Source: Symbiodinium natans | Taxonomy: Eukaryota; Sar; Dinophyceae; Suessiales; Symbiodiniaceae | Assembly (NCBI GenBank): GCA_905221605.1 | Contig: CAJNDS010000334.1 | Span: forward strand, 99,100-163,099 | Reading direction: 5' to 3' | Length of the DNA stretch: 64,000 nt | Shown: positions 34,152 to 44,563 of the stretch, piece by piece | Numbering within the stretch: the stretch's first letter is position 1 | Layout of the letters: each line of letters opens with the position of its first letter | The notes under the pieces: generated by a model | Seen by the model: the letters and a program-made list of their open reading frames with translations, nothing else | What the model was told of the DNA's origin: nothing | Database searches by the model: none | Position numbers and translations under genes: made by a program

Positions 34152-34951
34152 TTCATTCTTTTAGGTGATACCCCCACAGAGGGGTGCCCCCACAAAGCAA
34201 CGGATGTGATCGCTGCCTTGACCACGCGGAGTTTAGTGCTGGGCGGCGGCCCCAGCCTGGACAGTTTGCTATGTCTCGCATGGGCTTTCTTGGCCCGCGT
34301 TGCCGACGTCACCAAGCGACGCTTTCGCCCCCCTGTACTGTCGACGCCCAAGTCACGCATCACGTCGTACACCTGTGGCTCATGAGGCAACAGGAGTTCT
34401 CGCAGGTGCTTGCTCGCCTGGGTACTGCTGGCCACAAACCCTGTCTTCTTGGATGAAATCGTGAAACCATTAGCGTCCATCCCGTCCTTTAAGCTGCGGT
34501 AGACTCGTATCGCACTATCCGCCACTTGTTTAAAGGACTTATGCTGGATGTCAATTGAGACATCATCCAACCAACAATCCACGTTTGCCACATCTCGTCG
34601 CCTTTGGATCTTATCTATCACCGGGTGCAATGCCACCTTTGCCAACGATGGCGCAGCTGGACACCCTGCTTGCACGCCATTCGTAGCTCTGATGCCTGCC
34701 GACAGCACCCCATCCGCCACCAAATATCTGGCACCCATGTACACTTCCAGTGCCATCTTCAGGATTAGCGGTGGATATTGCAGGGCCGTTGCTGCCGTGA
34801 TCAATTGCTGAAATTGGATGGTATCGAAAAAGGACTCGAGGTCCACAAAGAGTGACACCACATGCACACCATTTGTCTTCGCCACCTCATTTCGCAGTAG
34901 GCCACGTCCAAGCAGCAACTGCCTGGGACTGCCTTGTCGTCCGTGGCACAT
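33950..34951 (-). pseudogene. LINE-like element: reverse transcriptase core
   Basis: The minus frame carries FVDLESFFDTI (motif A Asp), GVQAGCPAAPSLAKVAL (motif B region) and CWLDDVSID (motif C, W-L-D-D in place of the usual Y/F-A-D-D, at about 34553-34577), then SSKKTGFVAS. Both catalytic Asp of motif C are kept. The frame is lost near 34165, where the zinc-knuckle/RNase H frame takes over. The type is a non-LTR RT with an RNase H, as expected for dinoflagellate LINE-like elements. Confidence 0.8.
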
Positions 34952-35138
34952 AGCCTGCCTGCCAAGTACTTACCAAATCCCATCGCAAACGGACCCAGGT
35001 CCTGTACAGGATGTGTAGCAAGGCGATTGGTCTTTCCCGGGTCAGATTCTTCGGCAGCATTGCAAAAAGGGAGACTGTCATTTGCTGCGGCCAGCTGCCT
35101 TGGCCTGCTTCAACTGCTTTGTCGTCCATGGCCTGCAA
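34887..35138 (-). pseudogene. LINE-like element: RT N-terminal (fingers) part
   Basis: Encodes WPQQMTVSLFAMLPKNL followed by TRERPIALLHILYRTWVRLRW, the 'LIPK...RPIAL...YR' entry block of non-LTR RTs. It overlaps the next frame by a shift near 34900. A one-base indel separates it from the RT core. Confidence 0.7.
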
Positions 35139-35154
35139 ATGGTCAATCCTCCAG

Positions 35155-35637
35155 CTATCCGGCCCCGGTCTCTTTAGTGCCAGTTTTTTGATCCTTGCCT
35201 TGACCTCGACAAGGGTTCAGCGGCTCTACGCTGGCCGCTTGTTTTTTGGCTGCATCCTCAAGCTCCGTCATGAGCGAGGCCGATTTTGCCAACGGCTGGC
35301 CCGTCGTCCACACTGCCGCCCAGTGGTCTCGGCGAATATGTGGCCGTTCCAGCATGTCATATTCCATGTAGGGTCTTTGTACCACTTGTTCTTCTTTTCG
35401 CAAGGCATTGCATAATGGTCGCATGCCCTTTTCCATGGCCTTGCTGAGCCATTGCTTGTGCTGGTGGGCTGTCTCTTCCATATCCGCCTTTCTCGCGTAG
35501 CATTGCTGTTCGTCGATGCGCTTCAGAACAAGTCTAGCGTCCGTACCCCGGCCCAGGATATTCACGAGCATATCCTCCTGGTTCTGCGCATCACCCTCGC
35601 AATACTCGCCGAGTCTGCGTTGGACCAGACGCGCCAC
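35155..35637 (-). pseudogene. LINE-like element: linker between endonuclease and RT
   Basis: A charged, helical 160-codon frame with no motif. It lies where the endonuclease-RT connector should be and has the same direction as its neighbours. It overlaps the endonuclease frame by about 75 bases, again indicating a frameshift. Confidence 0.55.
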
Positions 35638-36167
35638 CGGATGCGCATCGCCATGATGTCTGCCTTGTTTGACCCATTGTTAGACCCTGTTCCAAAAAGG
35701 CCGCCCTCTTGCCTGGTTCGTCTTCCACAGTCTCCGTCACCAATGCTCCCGCCTTCTTCATCTGGGACATCAGGGCTACTGCACGGTTGGGCCATCCAAT
35801 GCATCGCAGCATGAGGCCGAAAAGGGGTTTCCCAATCCGTTTTCACTTGCAGGATGGGCACCAAGCATTTCGCAACCAGCCCGTAATCAATTTCGTCCGA
35901 TCCTTGGGCCGTTGGTTCCCCCACTCCTACAAATGCACCACCAACTTCTGTCGCCATAGTTGTGCCCCTCATGGTATCCTAGGCTTCATTCCAATCTCAA
36001 TATATGGCACTTTGCAGCCCTTGAGAAAGGCTATCAGTCTCGCCAGTACTTGGATATTGCCTGGAATCCGACCCTGCTCCAAATACAGACTGACAATGAT
36101 CAAATCCCAGCCTTTGTTTCTCATGGCACATGCCAGGAAGCCCGCCGGTTCTGACCCACAGGTGATT
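35562..36167 (-). pseudogene. LINE-like element: APE-type endonuclease, C-terminal part
   Basis: Two frames contribute. The first (to about 35970) ends with GWDLIIVSLYLEQG and VPYIEIG, the 'vs.Y...  .P.i..GD.N' strand of an APE endonuclease. The second has SDEIDYGLVAKCLVPI and DWETPFRPHAAM, matching the 'S.IDY.lvs..l' and 'D....w.pH' end with the catalytic Asp/His region. The N-terminal half with the catalytic Glu is missing; the sequence is cut at the LTR fragment starting at 36168. The element is 5'-truncated. Confidence 0.65.
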
Positions 36168-36262
36168 CTTGCTGCAAGAACTGAAGCTTGCTGAACACTT
36201 TTTGGTGTTTGGCTCAAGTGCAAAGTGAAAAAGAGATTGCTGCGCGAGCTCTGCTTTTCACA
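36168..36262 (+). repeat. Truncated 5' LTR of element 1
   Basis: Matches the reverse complement of the 24163-24732 LTR end. It contains TTTGGCTCAAG at 36208-36218, a DinoSL-like word, and ends CTTTTCACA. The 5' part is missing; LINE endonuclease sequence abuts it. Confidence 0.7.
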
Positions 36263-36277
36263 TGAGCGGAGCACTGG
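36263..36277 (+). promoter_or_regulatory. Primer-binding-site remnant
   Basis: TGAGCGGAGC directly follows the LTR end. Compared with the intact TGGTAGCGGAGC site of element 2 it lacks two bases. The intended primer is the initiator methionine tRNA. Confidence 0.45.
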
Positions 36278-36313
36278 AGTGACTCCAGCGCTTGTGTTCA
36301 GTACCTCCACGCC

Positions 36314-38441
36314 ATGGCGACTCCAGAGCAAGGCGGAAGTGTGCATGGAAGCCCACAGAGTTCTCCAGTGCACGGGGCGTTGCCTCCTAAACAAGTCCCA
36401 GTCCCTGACAACACTCCCGAGAAGGAGGCTTTGCTGTTTGGAACCTAAGGAGTTCCGTCCGCAACACCAGCTGCAAGTTCTCAGCCTGCCGGTGCCTCTG
36501 GTGTAGGTGCTGTGGAAGAAGGCTTGGTTGAGATGCTGCGGATGATGCAAAACAGCAGAGAAACCAAGAAGCTTTGATGGAGCAGTGCCGTCGACAGTTA
36601 GAACAGAACCAGCAGCTTGTAGCGACCATGCTTCGTCGCATGGACAGTGAGGAGAAGAGAAGAGATGAGACAGAAGCGGCGGCTGTCGAAGCCAAAGCAA
36701 AGGCCGAGAAGAAATCGGCATCTGCTCCTCTTGACCCGTTTGTAGCAGCAACGTCTGCTGCAGAAACTGGCGTCCCGAGCTCTACTCCACCTTCGGTGCC
36801 CAAGGAAGCTGGGAGTTCAACTGGAGGGTACGTTTCCAACCGTGCCGACAAGTATCTTCCACAGTTGCCGTTTTTGCCCACCAAGAGATGGGTAGAGACC
36901 GCATGCGGGAGATTGAAGCTTGGCACAGCTTCCTAGAGACGCTGAGTTCTTGGCTGGCCCTGCAGGACGAAGCCTACGTGAACGAGATTCGTCTCTGCGT
37001 CGGCGTCAAGGACGAGATCCGACAGGACCTTTTGCCTCCTGACACTGCAGCTCGGTCGGCGAAGTTGTTTTACCTGCTGTCGCAGAGTTTGGCGAAGTGG
37101 GAGCGTGGTTTGGAGTTGCTTCGAAGCTGTAGCAAAAGGCAGAGCATGTCTGCTACCGGCTACGAGGCAGTTCGCACCCTGCACCTCAATTACTCCATTG
37201 TGTCTCGAATGGAGGCCGTCTACGTGAGAGACGGTTGCATGAAGTTGCATGCACAATGTTCGGGGCTCAAAAAGCCCATGGACATCATCAGACACTTGGA
37301 GGACGAAATCGCCAAGGCGGAGATCAAGTTGAGCAACTTCCCCGAGTTGAAGCTCTCCGAAGCGGATCGCTGTTCCATCCTGCTGCAGGCCGTTTCGCAT
37401 CCGGCAAGGCAGTACGTGGCGCTGCACGGCAACGCCAACAGCTGGAGTGAGCTCACGAAGAGCCTCAAATACTTCGAAGAACAGCTGAGGATGTGCGACG
37501 TGCCGACTGCAGCCAATCGTGGAATGGACGGCAAGCTTTGCGACCATTGCGGCAAGCATGATCATGTGGCAAAGGATTGCTGGTCACGACAGCGTGAGGC
37601 TGGTGAGAAGGGCGGCAAAGGCGGCAAGGGCGGCCAGGGAGAGTCGAAGAGTGGAAAGGGCACTGGTGGCCCTAAAGGACAAAGGTCGCCCACTCCGAAG
37701 GGCACGCCTCGCTCTCCGACGCCGAAAGGAAAGCCCACCTCCAAGGGAGAGAAGGGTGAAAAGGGAGAGAGAGGCAAGGACAAGGGCAAGAAAAAGAAGA
37801 ACCGCGCCCGGGCTATGGGAGAACCAGAGTCCGAGGCGGAAGCATCGCCGACACAGACTGTGATGGCAATGCGGTTTGCCCAGCAAGGTCCTGAACTGAG
37901 CCTTTCTGAGTCGCATGAGCGTAGGGTAGGTTTTTCACTCGACAAGCAACGTTTGGGACCTGTTAGCAACTCTTTGACTGCAGGGGATGTAGAGCGCATC
38001 TGCGCCAGCTTTCAGCTAGAACCGAGAGACGTTTGGTTAGTGGATTCTGGAGCCACGTGTCATGTGGTTTCCTCTGAACACCTCAGCGGATTCAGGGTGG
38101 TCAGGAAGCACGAGAGAGAGGTCACTCTGTACAACGCTTCAGGGGGGAAGATCCCCGTATCGGACGTCGTCGACTTAGAGGTCGTTTTCGGTGATTGTAG
38201 CCTTCTTTTGACTGAGGTTCTCGTTGCGGAAGTGACGTTCAACGCCATTAGTCCCTGGGCGGCGGTGGAGAAAGGGTGGAGAACGTATCTCTACAAAACC
38301 GGGTCTAGGTTGTACAAAGGCAAACGCAACGTGAAACTTGTATCCGCTAATCGGGCCTGGTGGGCTTTGAGCGGGGGTCGCCGCCAGAAGCGGGGAAAGG
38401 TCGTTCTCCACGCCAGCCTTCGGGCTCGGACATGGAAATAG
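36314..38441 (+). pseudogene. gag: Element 1 gag and protease, frameshifted
   Basis: The likely start is ATG 36314 (MATPEQGGSVHG), stopping at 36448. The protein resumes at 36574 in another frame (MMEQCRRQLEQNQQ, coiled-coil-like) up to ADKYLPQLPFLP. It resumes again from 36888 (RMREIEAWHSFLETLSSWLAL) in a third frame that stays open to 38441. Comparison with the intact gag at 44564 shows these are one protein broken by indels. It has the CCHC knuckle CDHCGKHDHVAKDC, a Lys/Gly-rich basic tail, and the aspartic protease motif VWLVDSGATCHVVS near 38032-38070. After the protease a -1 change leads into the next frame (38360-38441 overlap). Confidence 0.8.
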
Positions 38442-40849
38442 ACGCGATTACCTGCCTGCAGGACTCTGTTGTTAAGCCACAGCCAGGACCGAGTATCCTC
38501 AAGAAAGCGACGACAGGAGGAAAGAAGGCGGAAGTCGAGAAGCCACAAGGAAGAGAGAGCGGTGATTGCCGGCATGCTTTGCTTGAGACGCCGTTTGCTT
38601 TCTTGCTGCGAGGGCTTAGAGCCGAAGTATCCCCGAAAGTGGTCCCTGAAGTTCCTCAAGACTACCCCGCAAGCACCCTGAGCGTGCCCGAAGTGCACAG
38701 AGCTTACCCCGAAACACCCCGAAAATGCCCGAAAGTACCCCGAAAATGCCCTGAAATGGCTCAGAAGTCTTTAGGAAAGTCTTGCTGGCATATTTTGGCA
38801 TGGTTCTTGGCATGGCTTGTGGCATGTTTTGCGGTGTGTTGGCATGAGAGTTTTGTTTTCGAAGAAGGAAGGATCGGCGCATGCGGTGCGCAGCTCTGTT
38901 TTGGGGGTTGGAAGAATGACGCGCTAGGCGCGCGAGCCAAAAAGAGCAAGGAGGAGATGTTTTACCATGTTTTTCAAGGGTCCCAAGCCTTAACGCAAGG
39001 CAGTGCTGGCATGTTTGACATGTTGTCTTGTGCTTGCGCTGGGCATGACGTCCCTAGAACCCTGAAGCATGGCACGTGTGCTTGTGTGTGGCATGACGAA
39101 TCGCTCCCCTTGCTTGTTGCCGGAAGCAGAAGCGGCAGCAACCATGGCCCTGGAACCTTAGCATGGCTTGACTTGATTTGTTTGGGATGGAGTGGCCAAG
39201 AGACCTCAAAAATAGCCGACCTGTGTCGTCCCTTTGGAAATCTGGCCACAGAGGGCGTAGAGGGGATTAGGCCCCTCTCACTCTTGCCTAAACCCTCCGG
39301 AGAAACGCCAGCAGCAGGGATTAGGCTCCTTTCACTCTTGCCTAAACCCTCCGGAGAAACGCCAGCAGCAGGGATTAGGCCCCTCTCACTGCTGCCTAAA
39401 CCCTCCGGAGAAACGCCAGCAGCAGGGATTAGGCCCCTCTCACTGCTGCCTAAACCCTCCGGAGAAACGCCAGCAACAGGGATTAGGCCCCTCTCACTGC
39501 TGCCTAAACCCTCCAGAGAGACGCCAGCAGGGATTAGGCCCCTCTCACTGCTGCCTAAACCCTCCAGAGAGACGCCAGCAGGGATTAGGCCCCTCTCACT
39601 CCTGCCTAAACCCTCCAGAGAAAGGACAGCAGGGATTAGGCCCCTCTCACTGCTGCCTAAACCCTCCGGAGAAAGGCCAGCAGGGATTAGGCCTCTCAAA
39701 CTTGCGACGGCGCGTCCAGGTACGTGCTCGTTCCCGGTTAAATTCATAGGAGTAGTCATCGACTTCGCGATGGTGTTCCTCATCCTGATTTTCAGTGCCT
39801 TGGTTGGGGTCGTTGTTTCGGGTCTTTGGAAATTGCTCGAAAAGTGTTTTCAGAGAGGCTCCAAGAGAGCACCTGAGATGAGTAAAATAAAGCCCCGAAA
39901 AGGAGGATGTTGGATTCGTATTCGCACCCGAAAATGCTTCAAGCGTGTTTGCGTAGAACGGATCTTGTTGGTTGGTAGAAAAAGCCCGAAAGCCCCAACT
40001 AAGGGAAAGCCCAAAACCTTAAAGTTGTTGGCTTGTTTGCGGCGTGTTTGGCATGTTTTGGCATGGTGTCTTGACGTGGCATGCTTTGTGTTGAAGGGAA
40101 ATGATGAGAGAGTGCCGGAAGGAGGCTTAAAGCAGCCAGTGACTGGGCATCTGCGGATGCTCAGAGGGCTGCCCCTTCCAGGAAGTGGCACAGGCTCTGA
40201 TCCCTTGATCTTGGATCGTGATGATGTTGAATCGTCGTCTTCGTTAAACCAACCGAATCGTTCCCCACAAAACCCGGAACAACCTCCTGAAGCCCCAATT
40301 CCACAAGGAGAGGAGATTGAAGAAAGGATCCCGTTGCGTAGCCACGCACTCCAGGTACATCGATCGCGAGGTCATTTTCCCTATGATGTGAACTGCGAAA
40401 GCTGCTGCTCTAGCAAAGGCAAAGTCCCAGCCAGGAGACTGAAGAGGCAGCTACAGAAGGAGAATCAAACCATTGGGGTCGATTTCTATTATTTTGGGAA
40501 ACTGAGGGTTCTTCTTCTTGTACATGTTGCGTCCCGGTACTCAATGTCTATCCCCGCCATGGAACTACACGACCCGAACTTGTTATTCAATATCGATCGG
40601 TTTATCCGCGAAATTGGATTGCACCAAAAGACTTTAACGTTTCGGTGCGACAACGAACAGGGTCTGATATCCATGTGCGAGAGGGTCGCGGCGCAGAGGC
40701 GCGAGAACCCTACGATTGTAGATGTTGTGCCAGGATACCGTCCGCAGTCTAAAGGTGCTGTGGAAAGGCAGGTCTCTGCAATGAAGCAGGGATTTTGGTC
40801 GATATGGCTCGACCTGGAGGCGGTAAATAAAGCGTCGACGACCTGCTGA
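38360..40849 (+). pseudogene. Element 1 spacer region and integrase
   Basis: A single 829-codon open frame. The first ~600 codons are a spacer: ETPFAFLLRGL near 38586, hydrophobic stretches (WHILAWFLAWLVACFAVCW near 38790; VVIDFAMVFLILIFSALVG near 39755), and an in-frame minisatellite. The integrase then starts with an HHCC-type finger (HRSRGHFPYDVNCESCC near 40355) and continues with GVDFYYFG (first Asp), RCDNEQGL (second Asp) and SKGAVERQV (Glu), the D,D,E triad. The frame stops at 40849; comparison with element 2 shows a frameshift near 40830 and continuation in the 40887 frame. Confidence 0.75.
39263..39700 (+). repeat. In-frame minisatellite, 54/51-bp units
   Basis: Eight full units plus a partial ninth. 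Units 1-4 are 54 bases (GIRPLSLLPKPSGETPAA, one with GIRLLS) and units 5-8 are 51 bases (one codon shorter, with RETPA, RERTA or GERPA ends). The array keeps the reading frame. Every unit contains CCTAAACCCTCC, a telomere-like word. Confidence 0.9.
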
Positions 40850-40886
40850 AGAAGGTGGCGCTGCTTGGCAGTTACCTTTAGGTGGA

Positions 40887-43560
40887 ATGTTGTGGCAGAC
40901 TTGTTTGCTGTACGCCGCACGCAGTTTCAACTTGTGGAACTTTGACAGCAACAATAGTACCACAGCAATAGACAGGCTGCACGAGGAGATAGTCCAAAGG
41001 ACTAGGACGCTTCCCTTCGGCTGTTCTGCGCAGGCTAAAGTTGGCGGTTCCAAACGACATCTAGAAAAGTTCCGGGGAGCCAAGACGGTTCGAGTGAGCT
41101 ATCTGGGCCCCGTCCATCCTAGAGGTGGAGGTGTGTATGGAACTGTCATTGGAGGAGATGGAGAGATTGAGGTCTTTCCAGCGTGTCGTGGGATCTTTGA
41201 ACGGGACGAACCCACGTACGACAGCCCAACGTTGGAGCTGTTAGCTAAAGCTAATCCTCTTGTGCTTGATACGCAGGACCCCGAAAAGCCTTTGCTGTTT
41301 GAACCGCCTGCGGAATCCATTGTTCCAAAAGAAGAAGAAATTGAAGCCCCAGAGGATGAAGAGATGCTTCCTGATTATGTCCCGGATTACGAGCCCACAG
41401 AAGTGGGATCTGAAGGTCATGAGGGGGTAGCAGGTGGCGATCTTCCTGAACCTGACATGGAGGACATGGAGATTGATTGGTTGACGGATCATTATCTTCA
41501 GAAGTTAGGTGAAGGACCTGACTGCCGCGCTGTGAGCAATCAGGCGGCGTCTTCCTTTGAGCTTAAGTTTGGAGGGAGTAGAATCTGTTGTCAGGTCCCC
41601 CAACAAGCTGTGTCAGAGACCTCTGGTGAGCTGTTAGATCCCAAACTCCTCTATCTTTCCATGAAATTGGAACTAGAAGAATTGGAGTCTTTCAACGTAG
41701 GAGAAGTGGTGAGCGAGCGAGAAGCGTACAGACTTGCTAAGGAGAGCGGAAGAAGAGTTCTTTCGAGCCGTTGGGTCAATACGGTTAAGAAGCCTGGTCT
41801 CTACCGCTCTAGACTTGTTGTCCGCGATTTTGCCGCTATGGGCGGCACCACGCTCGCTGAGGGGATCTATTCTCCTACCACCAGCCTGGAAGGGCTGCGG
41901 CTCCTACTTTCCGTTCTGTGTAGAAAAGGGTCTGTGCTGTCCTGTGACGTGTCGGTAGCGTTTATGCACGCCGCTATTGCGCGGCCGGAGTTTGTGCAGC
42001 TTCCGAGTAACATAGGAAACGCAAAGACCGGCGAAAGGGTCTTCCTGAAACTGTTTCGTGCCATGAACGGGCTTCGAAGTGCCCCGCTTTCTTGGTACAA
42101 GGAGCTGTCGGCGTACTTGGGAAACCAAGGATTCCAGCAGATCTTGGACCCTACAATCTTCCGCAAGAAAACCAAGAATGGTTTGGTGATTGTCCTTTTC
42201 TATGTTGACGATCTGTTGATTTGGGCCGAGAACACCGCCGAAGCTCGAAAGGTGTATGAAGACCTGAAGAAACGCTACAAGCTTAAGCTAACAGGTGAGC
42301 TCTTGGAAGGAAAACCAGGTGAGGTGTCTTTCTTGGGACGTAGGATCTTCCGGAAAAAGCCCGGAGAGCCCTGCGTATACTTTGGCTTGGACGCCAAGTA
42401 CTTGAGGTCTTGCTGTGAGGAGTACGGAATCACTAAGGTGGCGCCGAAGCTTCCACCCTTAGAGCGGCGGTATGCCGACCTCATCAAGAAAGGACAGGAC
42501 ACACCTCTTACGCCAGAGGCGCACGAGCGCTATAGGCGTACCTTGGGACGCCTAGCCTGGGCGTCGCTTTCAAGACCTGATTTGCAGTATGTGTGCGGTT
42601 TTCTAGGGAGACATCAGTCAGCCCCCAATGAAGCAGCCGAAGCTTGTATGAGGGATGTTCTGAGATGGGTGTCTGGTTTGCCGCATAAGGTCCAAGTGTT
42701 CCCCTCACGTAGAGAGCTGTTAGCCCCGGATGAGGACCGAGAGTCAGTGTCTTGTTTTGTGGACGCGTCTTGGGGTTTGAACTCTGTGAGTGGTGGAATT
42801 GTGACCTGGAACAACTGTTGCTTGAAGACGTTCAGTCGGAAACAGACGACCGTAGCTCTGTCATCGGCAGAAGCCGAGCTAGCAGCACTGACTGAAATCG
42901 CAAGAGAGGGATTGTATATATCTCTGTTGGTGCAGACGATGGTGGAGGGGATGCCTTCTGACTCGGAGGAAGGCCGATATCAGTTGCACGCGTACGGGGA
43001 CTCTGAAAGCGCCCTGTCCATAGCGCAAATGAGTACCCTCCTTAGGAAAGTCCGCCACATAGAGTTGAGAGCTGCTTTTCTCCAACAACTAGTCGCCAAG
43101 GAAAGATTGACGCTGGAGTATATACCGGGGAAACTCAACCCCGCAGATGCTCTAACGAAGTCCCCAACTGCGGAGAATTTGGTCAGTCTTTGTGAGGCCG
43201 CTGGCCTCATTACCGAGCCAGAATCGTGGTCGTCGATCTCCGAAGAAAACGTCGAAGAAGTAAGAAATGAGCCCAATACCACTAAGGAAGTATCTTCGAA
43301 CGCAGTAAGGTCCTCTCCGCTGGAGGTTCCGAGCTCTTGGATGGAAGCCGCGACGGCAGTGGCTAGAGGGACAGTGTCGCTCGTCGTTCTGGAGCTTTGC
43401 TGCGAAGAGTCGAGTGCTATAGCGAGAGCGTGTGCTCGAGAGAAAGGCATAGCGTACTTCGGAGTGACTCGGGAAATCAATCTTCTGAGTAGGAACACCT
43501 TTCTTGTTCTTGAAGAGATCTTAAGAGTCCTGATGCACAAGTTCTTGGCGCAAGCCGTCA
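40887..43560 (+). pseudogene. pol: Element 1 pol: integrase end, RT, RNase H, partial methyltransferase-like domain
   Basis: From MLWQTCLLYAARSFN the frame aligns with the integrase C-terminus of element 2. An acidic linker follows. RT: SRWVNTVKKPG, SCDVSVAFMHA (motif A Asp), FRAMNGLRSAPLSWY, and LFYVDDLLIW at 42196-42220 (motif C). RNase H: FVDASWG, SSAEAELAAL, GDSESALSI, and IPGKLNPADALTKS. After it comes VSLVVLELCCEESSAIARAC, the start of the extra domain also seen in element 2. At about 43545-43560 it is fused to unrelated sequence, although the frame stays open to 43934. Confidence 0.85.
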
Positions 43561-43607
43561 AAGACATCACAGCATCGCTAGTGCAGGAGGGAACTCAGAA
43601 GTGGCAG

Positions 43608-43916
43608 CTAAGGCCCAGGTGCCATCCGAGTTGCGAGCACCAACCACCTGCTGGTGGCTGTCGGAAGGTGATTGCAAGGACACGCCAAGCCCTGCATGTC
43701 CCGCCAAGTGCAAGCAAAGAGCCAACGTTTGTACCAATCTGCCCCAAACCGACAAGCCGCAATGCAGTTAAGATTGGCGGAAACGTGCGTAAGAAAAGTC
43801 TGGGTCTCTTTCTCAAGCCAGGCAAGGCTGTTGGCAGGATGTTCGAAGCTAATGTGGCCACCACCGCACCATCTTTCTTTCTGCCAATCCTTCGGGATTC
43901 CTCTTTCCTGGGCCAA
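43608..43916 (-). pseudogene. C5-methyltransferase-like fragment of another retroelement
   Basis: The minus frame reads GGGHISFEHPANSLAWLEKE, then LNCIAACRFGADWYKRWLFA, then LACPCNH. 'F-E-x-P-x-x-S' resembles the ENP-type motif of C5-type methyltransferases, and the 'C-x-x-G...K...C-x-H' block is typical of methyltransferase-like domains seen in retroelements of this kind. Only this C-terminal part is present. It is an older element than the copia elements on either side. Confidence 0.4.
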
Positions 43917-43929
43917 GGTACAACTCAGT

Positions 43930-44121
43930 CATGAGCTGAAGTGGTGGGCTGGTGTTTTAACTTTCGCGCCGGGACGTTCTGGGTTCCAGAAGATAAGCGG
44001 GCCAAGCTGCTGCATCAAGTCCGGGTCCTTCTCAAAAAGGGTCCTGTCGAGAAACAGGCCCTAGAGCAGACCCTGGGTCTGTTGATGTGGATAACTCAGG
44101 CATCGGTGCAGCTGCGCCCTT
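43930..44121 (+). pseudogene. DIRS-like RT thumb fragment
   Basis: The plus frames contain HELKWWAGVLTFAPG and, one frame over, FWVPEDKRAKLLHQVR followed by QTLGLLMWITQASVQLRPL, the RT/RNase H connection of DIRS- or Ty3-like elements. It is cut at 44121 by the 5' LTR of element 2, so element 2 inserted into it or was joined there by rearrangement. Its continuation was not found right of 53563. Confidence 0.5.
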
Positions 44122-44520
44122 TGTGAAAGTTCCTGTCTAAGGACATGTTAACTTTGTTGTCCTGCATGCTGGCTCAGAGTTGTGTGTGTGTAGTTGTAGG
44201 AGCTCCGTAGTTGTGCCTTGGAGGCTCGACGGGAGTGCTGCTTTAAGTGGGAAAGCCTTTTGAAGTGCTTGAGTTGTAGGGATGTGTGTCTGGAAGCTGT
44301 AGAAGTGACTGTGCACGTTTTTGCTTGCTTTAGGTGTAGTTGGGTAGGTCCCGACAACTCCCACTGACGTTTGAATTTGTTTTGTGGCTGTGGAGAACAC
44401 GTGGCAGAGCAGAGTTTTCACCTGTGTGTAAAGAGTTTCACTGACGAAGCCTCCGGCTTATGACTTTGGCTCAAGTCGTGAGAAAAAGAGGGTTCAGCGC
44501 GCTGCTGCTGTGTTTTCACA
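44122..44520 (+). repeat. Element 2 5' LTR, 399 bp
   Basis: Starts TGTGAAAGTTCC and ends GTGTTTTCACA. It contains CCGGCTTATGACTTTGGCTC with AAG following (DinoSL-like; TTTGGCTCAAG at 44465-44475) 45 bases before the end. Confidence 0.95.
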
Positions 44521-44532
44521 TGGTAGCGGAGC
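44521..44532 (+). promoter_or_regulatory. Primer-binding site for initiator Met-tRNA
   Basis: TGGTAGCGGAGC immediately follows the LTR. It is complementary to a tRNA 3' end of the form GCTCCGCTACCA, as in eukaryotic initiator Met-tRNA, the usual primer of copia elements. Confidence 0.85.
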
Positions 44533-44563
44533 GTGTGTAGCACGCGCGTAGAAACTAGAAGCC

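Larger units (their letters stand above)
36168..43560 (+). mobile_element. Decayed Ty1/copia retrotransposon (element 1)
   Basis: The order is: 3' end of the 5' LTR (36168-36262), primer-binding-site remnant, gag, protease, spacer with minisatellite, integrase, RT, RNase H, start of a methyltransferase-like domain. The integrase-before-RT order and the YVDD RT make it copia. The left LTR is truncated, no right LTR is found, and at about 43560 the sequence changes to unrelated retroelement debris. At least four frameshifts break the coding path. Confidence 0.85.

Noticed and set aside
38974-39783. 269-codon minus ORF over the minisatellite
   Set aside because: Shadow of the repeat; the plus frame belongs to the copia element.
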